Shown here one piece after another: positions 27,963 to 41,187 of a stretch of DNA of 64,000 bases. Position 1 is the first letter of the stretch. The number at the start of each line of letters is the position of its first letter. Under the pieces are notes generated by a model. It was not told where the DNA came from. It made no database searches and saw nothing but the letters and a program-made list of their open reading frames with translations. The stretch is taken from contig NZ_JABFCS010000001.1 in the NCBI RefSeq assembly GCF_013087525.1, forward strand, positions 2,604,001 through 2,668,000. Direction: 5' to 3'. Both the position numbers and the translations under genes were made by a program. Source of the stretch: Ramlibacter montanisoli (GTDB lineage: Bacteria; Pseudomonadota; Gammaproteobacteria; Burkholderiales; Burkholderiaceae_C).

Positions 27963-27979
27963 CCTACATTGCGTGTAGG
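27963..27979. promoter_or_regulatory. CCTACA-N5-TGTAGG inverted repeat upstream of the transglycosylase-like gene
   Basis: A perfect 6+6 base inverted repeat lies 85 bases before the transglycosylase-like start, in the divergent region with the GntR gene. TGTAGG/CCTACA half-sites also occur upstream of the DUF883 gene at 5371 (CTGTAGGA near 5414, TGTAGGAC at 5481). It may be a shared stress-type operator; the regulator is unknown. Confidence 0.35.
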
Positions 27980-28108
27980 CGTGAAAAACTCATGGGCTGC
28001 GCGCGTTGCGCGAGAGGAACTCGTGAATATTCACCCGCCGCGACCATGCAGGTGAAGCAGGCTCTGCCGTGTTGCAAAGGTGCCTCAGCGGCCTTGTGGC
28101 TCAACTTG

Positions 28109-28120
28109 TATACACGTATA
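28109..28120. promoter_or_regulatory. TATAC-AC-GTATA inverted repeat before the GntR gene (candidate auto-operator)
   Basis: A 5+5 base perfect inverted repeat, within TTGTATACACGTATAAA, sits 9 bases before the preferred GntR start codon at 28129. GntR/FCD regulators typically bind such short AT-containing palindromes and repress their own promoter. It also supports the downstream start, since the upstream in-frame start would place the operator within the coding sequence. Confidence 0.5.
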
Positions 28121-28128
28121 AACCGGGC

Positions 28129-28776
28129 ATGCCTGCCTCGTCGATTGCCCAGACCACCTCGTCCGCCGTGACCCAGCTGCTGAGGCAGTCGCTCGATCGC
28201 GGCCGCTGGGCTTCTGGCGCGCCGCTGAGGCAGGAGGAGATCGCGGCAGAGTTCGGCGTGAGCCGCGTGCCCGTGCGCGAGGCGCTGTTCCAGCTGCAGG
28301 CGGAGGGCCTTGTGCGCATGGTCCCCAACAAGGGCATGTACGTGCGCACGGCCAGCGCCGCCGACCTGCGCGAATGGTTCCGCCTGCGCCTGCTGATCGA
28401 AAGCGACGTGCTGGCGGAAGCGGTGCCGCGGCACACGGCCGAAACCATCAACCGCGTGGAGACGGTGCAGGCGGCGCTGGACAAGGCACATGCGGTGGCC
28501 GACTGGATCGCCGGCGACCGCGAGTTCCACGAGGCGCTGTACGCGCCCGCCCAGCGGCCCGAGTCCATGGCGATCGTGCGCCGGCTGCGCCACCTGGTGG
28601 ACCGCTTCTACTTCGCGCGCATGAAGCCGGGCGCGCGAGCGCAGGGCTGGCACGAGGAGCACCATGCGCTGGTGCGCGCGGTCAAGCGGCGCGATGCGAA
28701 GGCGGCCGTGAAGGTGCTGCAGACCCACCTGGCGGAAACCGAGCGCAGCGCGCTGGCCGCGCTCGCGAAATCATGA
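28129..28776 (+). CDS. GntR-family (FCD/FadR-type) transcriptional regulator
   Basis: A 215-residue regulator. The winged-helix domain spans about residues 8-75 (LRQEEIAAEFGVSRVPVREALFQLQAEGLVRMVPNKGMYV), with SRVPVREAL as the recognition helix. The FCD ligand domain follows (LREWFRLRLLIESDVLAEAVPRHT, DREFHEALYAPAQRP, WHEEHHALVRAVKRRDAKAAVKVLQTHLAETE), and its His residues probably bind a metal and a carboxylate effector. The frame extends upstream to 28069, but 28129 is preferred because of the palindrome just before it. The OsmC gene follows at once and may be co-transcribed. Confidence 0.82.
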   Translation: MPASSIAQTTSSAVTQLLRQSLDRGRWASGAPLRQEEIAAEFGVSRVPVREALFQLQAEGLVRMVPNKGMYVRTASAADLREWFRLRLLIESDVLAEAVPRHTAETINRVETVQAALDKAHAVADWIAGDREFHEALYAPAQRPESMAIVRRLRHLVDRFYFARMKPGARAQGWHEEHHALVRAVKRRDAKAAVKVLQTHLAETERSALAALAKS

Positions 28777-28787
28777 AGGAGAGCGGC

Positions 28788-29294
28788 ATGGCCACCTACG
28801 GCTGCACCATCGAATGGTCACGCGGCGGCGAAGCGTTCAGCGACCGCAAGTACAGCCGCGCGCACCACTGGCGCTTCGACGGCGGTGCCGTGGTACCGGG
28901 ATCGAGCTCACCGCATTCGGTGCGGCCGCCCTACTCCGACCCATCGGCCGTGGACCCCGAGGAAGCGCTGGTGGCCGCCGTCTCGAGCTGCCACATGCTG
29001 TGGTTCCTCTCGCTGGCCGCGGAACAGGGTTACGTGATCGACAGCTACACCGACGCCGCGGAAGGCCACATGGCGCGCTTCGCCGACGGCCGCCAGGGCA
29101 TCACCGAGATCGTGCTGCGGCCGCAGGTGGTGGTCTCGGGTCCGGCCGCACCCGACGACGCCGCCATCGATGCGCTGCACCACTCCGCGCACGGGCACTG
29201 CTTCATCGCCAACTCGATCCGCAGCGAAGTGCACGTGGAGGAAGCTGGCGGCACGCCGCCAGCTAGCGATGGCACGCGGGGGTCGCCAGCATGA
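28788..29294 (+). CDS. OsmC-family peroxidase-like protein
   Basis: A 168-residue protein. The two reactive cysteines of OsmC/Ohr proteins are present: SSCHMLWFLSLAAEQGYVIDSY near residue 67 and HGHCFIANSIRSEVHVE near 141. These reduce organic hydroperoxides. The start at 28788 has GAAGGAG upstream; an earlier in-frame ATG at 28773 overlaps the GntR stop. After the usual family ending VHVE there is an odd 18-residue tail (EAGGTPPASDGTRGSPA) that overlaps a strong hairpin, so the true stop may have been lost to an indel. Confidence 0.82.
   Translation: MATYGCTIEWSRGGEAFSDRKYSRAHHWRFDGGAVVPGSSSPHSVRPPYSDPSAVDPEEALVAAVSSCHMLWFLSLAAEQGYVIDSYTDAAEGHMARFADGRQGITEIVLRPQVVVSGPAAPDDAAIDALHHSAHGHCFIANSIRSEVHVEEAGGTPPASDGTRGSPA
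29243..29264 (+). terminator. Strong GC hairpin at the end of the OsmC gene
   Basis: AGCTGGCGGC, a 2-base loop and the exact complement form a 10-bp stem inside the last codons of the OsmC reading frame. No T tract follows. It lies between the OsmC gene and the convergent DUF1631 gene ending at 29327 and is terminator-like in position. Confidence 0.4.
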
Positions 29295-29326
29295 CCACGT
29301 GCATGTCGCCGAACCCCGACCCACCT

Positions 29327-31426
29327 TCACAGGCTCGAGCTGTTCCGCCAGGCCGCCCGCGCGACGGCATCGAGCGCGCCGTCCACCACCGGGTGCGCGG
29401 AGACCAGGCGCAGGGAGCCCTGGCCCAGCATGCCGTTCAACTTGCGGCGCGTCATCGAGCGCGTGGAGCCGCTGGCGTGCGTGAACATGAACAGCAGGCC
29501 GTGCGGGCTGGCCCAGGTGAGCTGCCAGCGTTCCCAGCCGTCGCCCTGCAGGTCCACGTACGCGCCGACCTCCAGTTCCTGCGGCGGCAGCGTGTCGGGC
29601 TGCGAGGCGGGGGCGCCCAGCGGGATGGCCGAATCCGGCACGAAGCCCGACTCGTGCATTTCCAGCGGCGCCAGCCAGGTGTTCACGCGCTCCGGCGGCG
29701 GCTCGTGGTCCGCCGGCCGCAGCGCGCTGCCGGTGGCGGTGGACAGCGCGAGGTCGCGCAGCGCGGACAGCAGGTTCTGCCAGCGGTCGGTGTCGGCCGG
29801 CAGGTGGTCGATGCTGGAGAGCCCCTCGTCGATGCGTGCCACCAGCGTGCGCTGGTGCGCGGCCACGCGCGCGGCCAGCGGAGGCTGCACGCTCCACAGC
29901 ACCGTCTGGACCACCCACCCGTAGCCCCAGGGATCCTCGGCGCCCGTGGTGTCGGCCAGTCGCGCCTGCGCCATCACCTGCGCCCAGGGGCCGGTGAGGA
30001 AGGCCAGCGCCTCGGGTGGCGCGGAAGCCGCGTCGGGCCGCTCCAGGATCTGCCGGGCCAGCCGCTCGGCCAGCAGGTTGCGCTGCTCGGCGCGCATCAG
30101 CGCCCGCACCGCGCGCTCGCGGTTGCGCCGGCCGCGCGGCTGCGCCTCGTCCCAGGCCTCCTGCAGCGCATGCAGCGCGATCTCGAAGCTCTCCGGCCCG
30201 GTGCCGCCCGCATCCAGCAGCGCATCGGTGGCCTGCTGCAGGACGTCCATGAAGGTGCCGAAGCCGGGGTCGTCCGCCGAACTCCAGGCCAGGCTGCGCT
30301 GCGTGATCTGCTCCAGCACCTGGCGGGCGGGATGCTCGCGATCGCTGAAGAAGCGGGGATCGACCAGCGCCAGCCGCAGCAGCGCCGGCTCCAGGTCGCG
30401 CACGATGCCGCGCACGCCGGGCAGCAGCCGCGGGTCGGCCGAGAGGTTGTCGACCATCAGGTGGACGACCTCCAGGCCGAGCGCCTGCGAGGGCCGCTTG
30501 GCTTCCTGACGCAGCGCTTCGCGGAAGCTTTCCAGGCTGTCGCGCCCCCGCCCCGGCATGGCGGCCTGGCGCTGGCGCAGCTGCAGCAGCAGCTGGTCCA
30601 CCTTGCGCATGTCCTGCACCATCTCCAGCGCCGAAGGCACCGTGTGCGAGAAGTCGCTCTCGCTGAAGATGACGACCGATTCGTTGGCGTCGTCCGCGGA
30701 CTGCGCGGACAGCAGCTTGCGCAGTTCGCGGATCGTGAGCTGCGTCGCCTGGTCCCGTGCCTCCTGCGGCACGCCGTCGTCCATCCCCACCAGGCCGTCC
30801 TCCTGCGAAGCGGCGGCGGCCGGTTGCAGGCGCTGGGCCATCGCGGCATAGGACTGCGCGAGTTCCTCGGCCATCAACGGCGGCAGGTAGCGCAGCCAGC
30901 GGCGCCGCACGGCCGGCGAGACCGGGCTCTGGCGCGCCAGGCGGTAGATGCTGCGCACGTAGACCTCGGGGCGCAGCGGGTGGCGGTGCATCCCGCCGGC
31001 CGGCGTCAGCCCGGCGGCGGCCAGCGTGGCTTCCAGCTTTTCCAGCTGCGGCCGCACGGCCGCTTCCAGCTCGCGCGCGCCGTGCACCAGGTCGGCGTTC
31101 TCCTGCAGCTGTTCGTCGCCGAGCAGCTGGAGCGAATCGAAGCTGAGGGAGGAGCCGCGGTCGCCGGCGATCGCCTGCGCGAATTCGGCGAGCAGCGCCT
31201 GCGGGAAGGCGCCGGTCAGCGCCTGCTGCTGTTCCTTCAGGACACCCGCGGCTTCCAGCAGCAGGTTGCGGTCCACCACGTCCGACACGCGGGCCGCGGT
31301 ACCAGGCAACTCGCGCAGGGCGCGCGACAGCGTGGCCTGCATCAGTTCCGCGCCGGCGACGGCGGCGTCCTTGATGCAGGCACGATAGAGCGACTGGTAC
31401 TGCGGTTGTTGCGTGGTGCCGCTCAT
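29327..31426 (-). CDS. DUF1631 protein (downstream copy)
   Basis: A 699-residue, mainly helical cytosolic protein. DUF1631 hallmarks include SLYRACIKDAAVAGAELMQATLSRAL, the middle LRKLLSAQSADDANESVVIFSESDFSHTVPSALEMVQDM and SDREHPARQVLEQITQRSLAWSSADDPGF. The C terminus VGAYVDLQGDGWERWQLTWASPHGLLFMFTHASGSTRSMTRRKLNGML resembles a small beta-barrel of PilZ-like character. It is homologous over its length to the other DUF1631 protein at 33202-35453. The function of this family is not established. It lies 45 bases after ettA on the same strand. Frame intact. Confidence 0.82.
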   Translation of the reverse strand: MSGTTQQPQYQSLYRACIKDAAVAGAELMQATLSRALRELPGTAARVSDVVDRNLLLEAAGVLKEQQQALTGAFPQALLAEFAQAIAGDRGSSLSFDSLQLLGDEQLQENADLVHGARELEAAVRPQLEKLEATLAAAGLTPAGGMHRHPLRPEVYVRSIYRLARQSPVSPAVRRRWLRYLPPLMAEELAQSYAAMAQRLQPAAAASQEDGLVGMDDGVPQEARDQATQLTIRELRKLLSAQSADDANESVVIFSESDFSHTVPSALEMVQDMRKVDQLLLQLRQRQAAMPGRGRDSLESFREALRQEAKRPSQALGLEVVHLMVDNLSADPRLLPGVRGIVRDLEPALLRLALVDPRFFSDREHPARQVLEQITQRSLAWSSADDPGFGTFMDVLQQATDALLDAGGTGPESFEIALHALQEAWDEAQPRGRRNRERAVRALMRAEQRNLLAERLARQILERPDAASAPPEALAFLTGPWAQVMAQARLADTTGAEDPWGYGWVVQTVLWSVQPPLAARVAAHQRTLVARIDEGLSSIDHLPADTDRWQNLLSALRDLALSTATGSALRPADHEPPPERVNTWLAPLEMHESGFVPDSAIPLGAPASQPDTLPPQELEVGAYVDLQGDGWERWQLTWASPHGLLFMFTHASGSTRSMTRRKLNGMLGQGSLRLVSAHPVVDGALDAVARAAWRNSSSL

Positions 31427-31471
31427 TGCGGCCCGCCTCCTCGTTTGGTATCGGCGCCCGCAGGCGCGAAC

Positions 31472-33136
<1,665 letters not shown>

Positions 33137-33201
33137 AGGACTTTGCTGCGGGAAACCGTCGATTATCCCGCATGACGAAATCCCGCGCGCGCGCGGCTTC
33201 G

Positions 33202-35453
33202 TCAGGCCTTCTTGCCGATGCTGTTCTTCAGGGCCGCGCGGGCCACGTGGTCCAGGGCTTCGTCCACCACCGGGCGGTCGGCGACGATGCGCACGTGGTC
33301 GCTGGCGCGCAGCTTGTCCAGCGTGCGGCGCGACATCGAGTGGGCGGCGCCGCCCACCGAGGTGAACATGAACAGGGTGGCCATCGGGCTGCACCAGGTG
33401 AGCTGCGCGCGCACCCATTCGCCCTTGATCTGGATCTCCACCCAGGTGCCCACCTTCAGGTCCTCGATCCGGGCGGCCGCCCGGTTCCGCGGCCTCTTCG
33501 GCCTTGGCCGCCTCGCTGCCGGCTGCCGCCGCGGGGGCCGGCTCATCCGCCTGCGGGGCGGCCTCGGGCGAAGCTACGTGTTCGACGTCGGTGTCCAGGC
33601 CCGGGAAGTCGACGTAGCCCGACTCCTGCACCTCCACGCCGTCGAGCCACATCTCGACCTGGCTGTCGGTGAACTTCGATTCCTCTTCCCAGGCCTCGTC
33701 GGCCGCCTTCTGCACCGCCTCGTCGCGGCCTTCCTGCACCGCCGCCTTGTGCAGCGTGATCAGGTGGTCGAAGAAGCGCTGCGTCATCTCGGGCGGGTAG
33801 CCGATGCCCTGAAGGCCCTCGCGCATGCGCTGCAGCAGCCCGGGGATCATCTGCACCAGGCGGCGCGCGCGGCCGCGCTGCGCCGTGGACTTCTGCACGC
33901 TCCACACCAGGTCGTCGACCAGCGCGCGGTAGCCGTGCGGGTCGGCCTCGCCGTCCTCGCAACTGAGCTGCGCCTCGGCCACCACCTGGGCCCAGGCATT
34001 GCGCAGGAAGTCGCGCACGAAATCGGCGACGTCCATGCCTTGCAGCAGCTCAGGAATTCGGCGGCCAGCTTCTGCGCGAGCAGGTTGCGCTGTTCCGCGT
34101 GCAGCAGGGCCTTGGCGGCTTCCGCGCGCTTCTGCTTGCTACCCTGGTCCTGGTCCTTCCACTGCTCCTGCAGGTGGCCCAGCAGCTCGCGGAAGGTGTC
34201 GGCGTCCACCACCTTGCTTTCCAGCCACTGCGAGGCGGACTCCACCGACTTCATGAAGCGGTCGAAGCCCGGGTCGGTCTCGGCCTGGAAGGCCAGGCTG
34301 CGCTGCGTGATGCGATCCAGCACCTGGCGCGCCGGGTGGGTGCGGTCGCTGAAGAAGCGCGAGTCTTCCTTGGCCAGCCGGTGCACGGCACCCTGCATGG
34401 CCTTGAGCTGGCGCTTGAGCGGCGTGAGCAGGCGGCGGTCCTCGGCGAGGTGGTCGAACATCATCTGCACCACTTCCTCGCCCAGCTGCTCGCCGATGCG
34501 CGACGGCACCGTGGCGGGCGTGCCGACACCGGCCAGCATGTCGACCGGCTCGGCCGGCGCGGCAGTGGCCTTGGGACGCTTTTCCAGCCGCTTGACCAGT
34601 TCGTCGGTCTTCTTCAGGTCCTGCAGCAGCGCCATGGAGGCCGGCACCGTGTGCAGGAACTCCGCCTTGCGCGGCTGGTCCAGGTCGCCCACCAGCAGCT
34701 TGCGCAGCCGGTCCAGCGTGAGCAGGGTCTTGGCCGCGGTGTCCGTGACGGGCTTGCCGCCGGCACCGGAGCCCTTGCCGACCCGGCCCCCAGGGGAACG
34801 GCCGGCTCGACGCCCGTGGAGCGCAGCCAGTCGGTCATCTCGCGGTACAGCCGCCGCAGGTTCACGCCCAGCAGTCCGGCCGCGGGGGTGATGATCGCCT
34901 CGCGCGCCTCGGCATCCGTGACGTGCTGCTGCAGTGCGAACTGCAGCGCCTTCACGAACACGTCCGGCCGCACCGGGTTCAGACCGGGCTGGATGGTGCG
35001 CCATCCGAGCATGGTGCTGATCAGGGCATCGAGCGCCGGCAGCGCGTCGTCCACGGCCATGGCCACTTCCTGCTGCGCGCGCGCCAGCTCGATGCTCTGG
35101 TCCAGCTTGTCGTCGCCGAACAGCTGCAGGTCCTCGTAGCGCAGGACCTCGGTGGTGGTCTGGTCCTTGCCGCCGCCCTCGTACACCAGGCGGGTCAGCT
35201 CGGTCACGAAGTGGGCCTTGACCGCGTCCGCTTCCTCGTGCAGCCCGATGATCGCGTTGCGCACGTTGGGCAGCTGGAAGGCCACCACCCGCTTGCCGCC
35301 GGTGGCCAGGGCGCCGTCCTCCAGCCCCTGCAGCACCTGGCCGAACAGGGTCTCGGACTGTTTCAGCATGGCCGCCATGCAGTCGCTCAGCGAAGGCTGC
35401 AACTGGGTAGGGTCGTCCGCGACGCCCAGGCGGAGCTTCATGGTCGTTGCCAT
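33202..35453 (-). CDS. DUF1631 protein (upstream copy); three frame breaks
   Basis: About 750 residues when repaired. It starts MATTMKLRLGVADDPTQLQPSLSDCM, then LRYEDLQLFGDDKLDQSIELARAQQEVAMAVDDALPALDALISTMLG. The frame shifts near 34795 (G run), 34050 and 33480. The segments KTLLTLDRLRKLLVGDLDQPRKAEFLHTVPASMALLQDL, SDRTHPARQVLDRITQRSLAFQAETDPGFDRF and the C-terminal VGTWVEIQIKGEWVRAQLTWCSPMATLFMFTSVGGAAHSMSRRTLDKL match the downstream copy. The function is unknown. It is first of the three-gene block with ettA, 65 bases before it, and has a clear sigma-70-like promoter. Confidence 0.82.
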
Positions 35454-35775
35454 TGGTACTTTGTGTTCAGCCCATTATGGGTGAGGCTCAGGCGTGCGCC
35501 AATTTTTGACAGGACGGGTGACACTTTGCGCGCGACGGCCGGTACGGAGGAACAACACGAACGGCGGCCGCGGCACGAAGCGCCCGGACGTGCGACAATG
35601 CGGCTTCTCGCGGCCTCCAGTTGCCCGCGAGCTCAGCGAATCCTCGCTGGGGACGACGCAGGCCCCGCGCCCGCAGGCTCCCGACCCCTGAACCTCATCA
35701 GCCCTTGACTGGATCCGGCCCGCGTGGCCCGGAACGGCCGATGCCCCCGCGCCCGGGAAGGCGCTTATTTGCCCC
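35454..35775. other. 322-base intergenic region between the DUF1631-ettA block and rhlE
   Basis: It holds the minus-strand promoter at 35474-35502. TTGACA at 35506-35511 points toward rhlE but has no matching -10 at 16-18 bases. The rest is GC-rich with no convincing gene, hairpin with T tract or tRNA. Part of it is probably a long rhlE leader, since rhlE starts at 35776. Confidence 0.5.
35474..35502 (-). promoter_or_regulatory. Sigma-70-like promoter for the DUF1631-ettA-DUF1631 block
   Basis: On the minus strand, TTGGCG (35497-35502) and CATAAT (35474-35479) are separated by exactly 17 bases. The -10 ends 20 bases before the ATG at 35453, giving a leader of about 14 bases. Confidence 0.6.
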
Positions 35776-37533
<1,758 letters not shown>

Positions 37534-37544
37534 CCCGCGCACCG

Positions 37545-38212
37545 GTGGACCGGCCCGCTGCCCCGCGCACCCGGACGGCTCTGGTTGCCGGTGCCACGGG
37601 CCTCGTCGGCCGGGAGATCCTGAACGGGCTGCTGGCCGATGAAACGGTGGCGGCGGTCCATGCGCTGGCCCGCCGCCCGCTGGAGCTCCGGCACCCCAAG
37701 CTGACGACGCACGTCGTCAGCTTTTCAGCGCTGCCTCCCCTCCCCCGGTGGACGAGGTCTACCTGGCTCTCGGGACCACGATCAGGGTGGCGGGGAGCCA
37801 GCCGGCTTTCCGGGCCATCGATTTCGATGCCAACCTGGCGGTCGCGGTGGCGGCCCAGGTGGCCGGCGCCCGGCGCCTGGGACTGGTCAGCGCGATGGGT
37901 GCGGACTCGCAGTCGCGCATCTTCTACAACCGGGTCAAGGGGGAACTGGAGGCAGCGCTCGACGGCCTCGGCTACGAAGGCGTCGTCATCGCGCGCCCCT
38001 CGATCCTCCATGGCGACCGCGACGCGCTCGGCCAGCCCCTGCGCAAGGGCGAGAAGCTGGCGCTGCAGGTGAGCCGCTGGCTGCGGCCCCTGATCCCGGA
38101 CGACTACCGCGCGATCGCGGCGGCGGACGTGGCCCGGGCGCTGCTGCGCACCGTGCCGGTTGCGCACGGCTCGCAGGTCCTGCCCTCCGGCCGGATGCAG
38201 CCGGTCAGTTGA
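37545..38212 (+). CDS. NAD(P)-binding Rossmann-fold protein (HTATIP2-like oxidoreductase); one frame break
   Basis: About 221 residues when repaired, starting at GTG 37545. The dinucleotide-binding TALVAGATGLVGREILNGLL lies near residue 11. The frame shifts near 37742 (one C short in a C-rich run) and continues VDEVYLALGTTIRVAGSQPAFRAIDFDANLAVAVAAQVAGARRLGLVSAMGADSQSRIFYNRVKGELEAAL, where YNRVKGELE is the usual YxxxK of atypical SDRs. The substrate is unknown. It starts 11 bases after rhlE, and its end overlaps the convergent transglutaminase-like gene by 8 bases. Confidence 0.75.
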
Positions 38213-38987
38213 GTTTGCTGGAAGGCGGCTGCGGCTGCGGCAGCGGCCGCATGGTGCCGCTGCGCAGGTTGCGCAGCACCCAGTCCACCATCGGCGCCAG
38301 CAGCGTCCAGTGCAGGATGCGCACGGTCGTGTAGTGGCGCCGGAAGGCGCGCGAGCGCATGAAGTCGCGCGCGTCGTGGAACACGCCCAGGTCGCGCACC
38401 ACCATCAGGTCGCACTCGGTGGGCACGCCGCCGAGGAAGGAATCCTCGTAGCCGTCCCACAGCATGTTGCCGTTGACGTGGATGCCGTAGCCCCATTCCC
38501 AGCCCAGGTCGCGCAGGCGCTGGCGCGCCGCCGCCATGCAGGTGGGATCGAAGATGTAGGTGTCGGTGCGCAGCCAGCGGCCATGCAGCCAGATCTCCAC
38601 GATCGGCCGCGCCGCCTCGCGCAGCCCGGGGGCGATGCCGCGCAGGATCTCGCCGGCCAGGGTGACGTAGCGGATGCGGGCGGGCAGCTGCGCGATGCGC
38701 AGCATGGCCACCAGCAGGGTGGCCTTGTCCGGCGCGTCGCCGCGGCCGGCATCGAACACTTCGCGCGCCGTCAGGGCGCGCAGCTTCACCCGGCGGGCGA
38801 GCGGCAGCCGCTTGACATGGCCGTAGATCGCGAGCGCCTTCTCGCGCTCGTTCTTGCAAAGCTGGGTGAGCGCATGCACCCGCAGCCGCAGCTTCGGGTC
38901 TTCCAGGTCCAGCAGGGCGGACGGCCGCAGCCAGAGCTGCGGGTCGTCGGCCCCGGCGGCCAGGGGCAAACGTGCGGACAAAGCCAC
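38205..38987 (-). CDS. Transglutaminase-like protein, apparently without the catalytic cysteine
   Basis: A 260-residue protein. The core GRGDAPDKATLLVAMLRIAQLPARIRYVTLAG aligns with the transglutaminase/cysteine-protease motif normally written GDCxDKAxLLxALLRAxGIPAR, but the Cys is Ala (GDAPDKAT, near residue 85). The next block ARPIVEIWLHGRWLRTDTYIFDP keeps the WxxxD part but lacks the usual His before WVEV. It may be a structural or binding protein rather than an enzyme. The start is GTG at 38987. Frame intact, so the substitutions are not an indel artefact. Confidence 0.65.
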   Translation of the reverse strand: MALSARLPLAAGADDPQLWLRPSALLDLEDPKLRLRVHALTQLCKNEREKALAIYGHVKRLPLARRVKLRALTAREVFDAGRGDAPDKATLLVAMLRIAQLPARIRYVTLAGEILRGIAPGLREAARPIVEIWLHGRWLRTDTYIFDPTCMAAARQRLRDLGWEWGYGIHVNGNMLWDGYEDSFLGGVPTECDLMVVRDLGVFHDARDFMRSRAFRRHYTTVRILHWTLLAPMVDWVLRNLRSGTMRPLPQPQPPSSKLN

Positions 38988-39099
38988 GTGAACTACCTTC
39001 CCAACTTGTTGCCCGGCACATCGAGGTGCCGATGTATCAAAGTGTAGTACTCATCCGGGGCAAGCCGCTAAGAGAGTGGCCTAATCGTTGCTGGGGGAT

Positions 39100-39885
39100 T
39101 CACACCCGCCTCCTTCCACCGGCCGGCGGCCGGCGGACACCGCCGGTCTCCCGCAGCAGGCGGGCGGGCGCGTCCACCCGGGGCAGGCGGCGGCGGCTGG
39201 CCAGCACGGCGTCGATGTCGTCGCCGGCGCTGTCGATCAGGCCCAGGATCGCCCGCTCGGCCTTGGCGGGGTTGCGGGCGATCACCGCATCCAGCACCGC
39301 CCGGTGCATGGGCAGCGAATTGCGCGGCCCGTCCTTGCGGCTGGTGGAGATCTCGAAGCTGGTGCGCAGCAGCGCCCCTATGGCCTTGCTCATCTGGATC
39401 ATCATGCGGTTGCCGCAGGCCCGCAGCAGGCCCTGGTGGAAGCGCAGGTCGTGCGTGACGTAGTCGCCGCCCTCCTCGACCGCCAGCCGCATGCCCTGGA
39501 AGGCAGCCTCGATGTCCGCGATGTCCTGGGCCGTCGCCCGCTCGGCCGCCATCCGCACCGCCGCCGGCTCGACCACCCGCCGCAGCTCCTGCAGGTCGCG
39601 CAGGAATTCGCGCGTGAGGCCGGCGCGGGACTGCCAGGCCACGACGTCCGGGTCGAACCAGTTCCAGTGGTCGGAGGAAAGCACGCGCGTGCCCACCTTG
39701 GGGCCGGTGCTCACCAGTCCCTTGCCCACCAGCGACTTCACCGCCTCGCGCACGACCGTGCGGCTGACGCCGAGCTCCGCGCCCAGCAGCGGCTCGGGCG
39801 GAATGGTCGCGCCGGCGGCGTAGCGCCCGGAAACGATGGCCTCGCCGAGGTGGTCCACCGTGTTGCCGTACACGTTCTTGATCAT
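39100..39885 (-). CDS. FadR/GntR-family regulator of the sugar-acid operon
   Basis: A 261-residue regulator. The winged helix is near residues 5-70 (YAAGATIPPEPLLGAELGVSRTVVREAVKSLVGKGLVSTGPKVGTRV), with the FCD domain after it (LQELRRVVEPAAVRMAAERAT, DLRFHQGLLRACGNRMMIQMSKAIG, MHRAVLDAVIARNPAKAERAI). The length and the WNWFDPDVVAW segment match DgoR/LldR-type sugar-acid regulators. It is divergent from the ABC transporter and dehydratase operon at 40052-48395. The effector is probably a sugar acid or 2-keto-3-deoxy acid. The start at 39885 is preferred over an upstream in-frame ATG lacking similarity. Confidence 0.83.
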   Translation of the reverse strand: MIKNVYGNTVDHLGEAIVSGRYAAGATIPPEPLLGAELGVSRTVVREAVKSLVGKGLVSTGPKVGTRVLSSDHWNWFDPDVVAWQSRAGLTREFLRDLQELRRVVEPAAVRMAAERATAQDIADIEAAFQGMRLAVEEGGDYVTHDLRFHQGLLRACGNRMMIQMSKAIGALLRTSFEISTSRKDGPRNSLPMHRAVLDAVIARNPAKAERAILGLIDSAGDDIDAVLASRRRLPRVDAPARLLRETGGVRRPPAGGRRRV

Positions 39886-39911
39886 GCGGACAGGCCCTCC
39901 CGCCCGCCATT

Positions 39912-39925
39912 CATATGACGATATG
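39912..39925. promoter_or_regulatory. CATAT-N4-ATATG inverted repeat between the GntR regulator and the sugar operon
   Basis: CATATGACGATATG is a 5+5 perfect inverted repeat 27 bases before the regulator start, followed at once by a second ATATGAC half-like copy (39921-39927). It is the only AT-rich symmetrical element in the divergent region, and a likely operator of the adjacent regulator. Confidence 0.5.
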
Positions 39926-40024
39926 ACCATAAGCGCAACCGGGCCGACCCGTACTCCGCCCTGTTCCCGGTGCAATGCTGATGACGCGCCATTTCTTTCA
40001 TGCTACAAGGTCCGTCGCATTGCG

Positions 40025-40042
40025 CATCATCATCATCATCAT
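40025..40042 (+). repeat. Six tandem CAT triplets just before the ABC ATPase start
   Basis: A perfect trinucleotide run lies 9 bases upstream of the ATG at 40052, in the region that holds the ribosome binding site. It would read as six His in the same frame if translation began earlier, but there is no suitable upstream start. Confidence 0.6.
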
Positions 40043-40051
40043 CGAGGGACG

Positions 40052-41131
<1,080 letters not shown>

Positions 41132-41187
41132 GGAAGCCGGCCCCGGATCCTGCGTTCCCCCTTTGCGTCAACCAACAGGAGACACCT

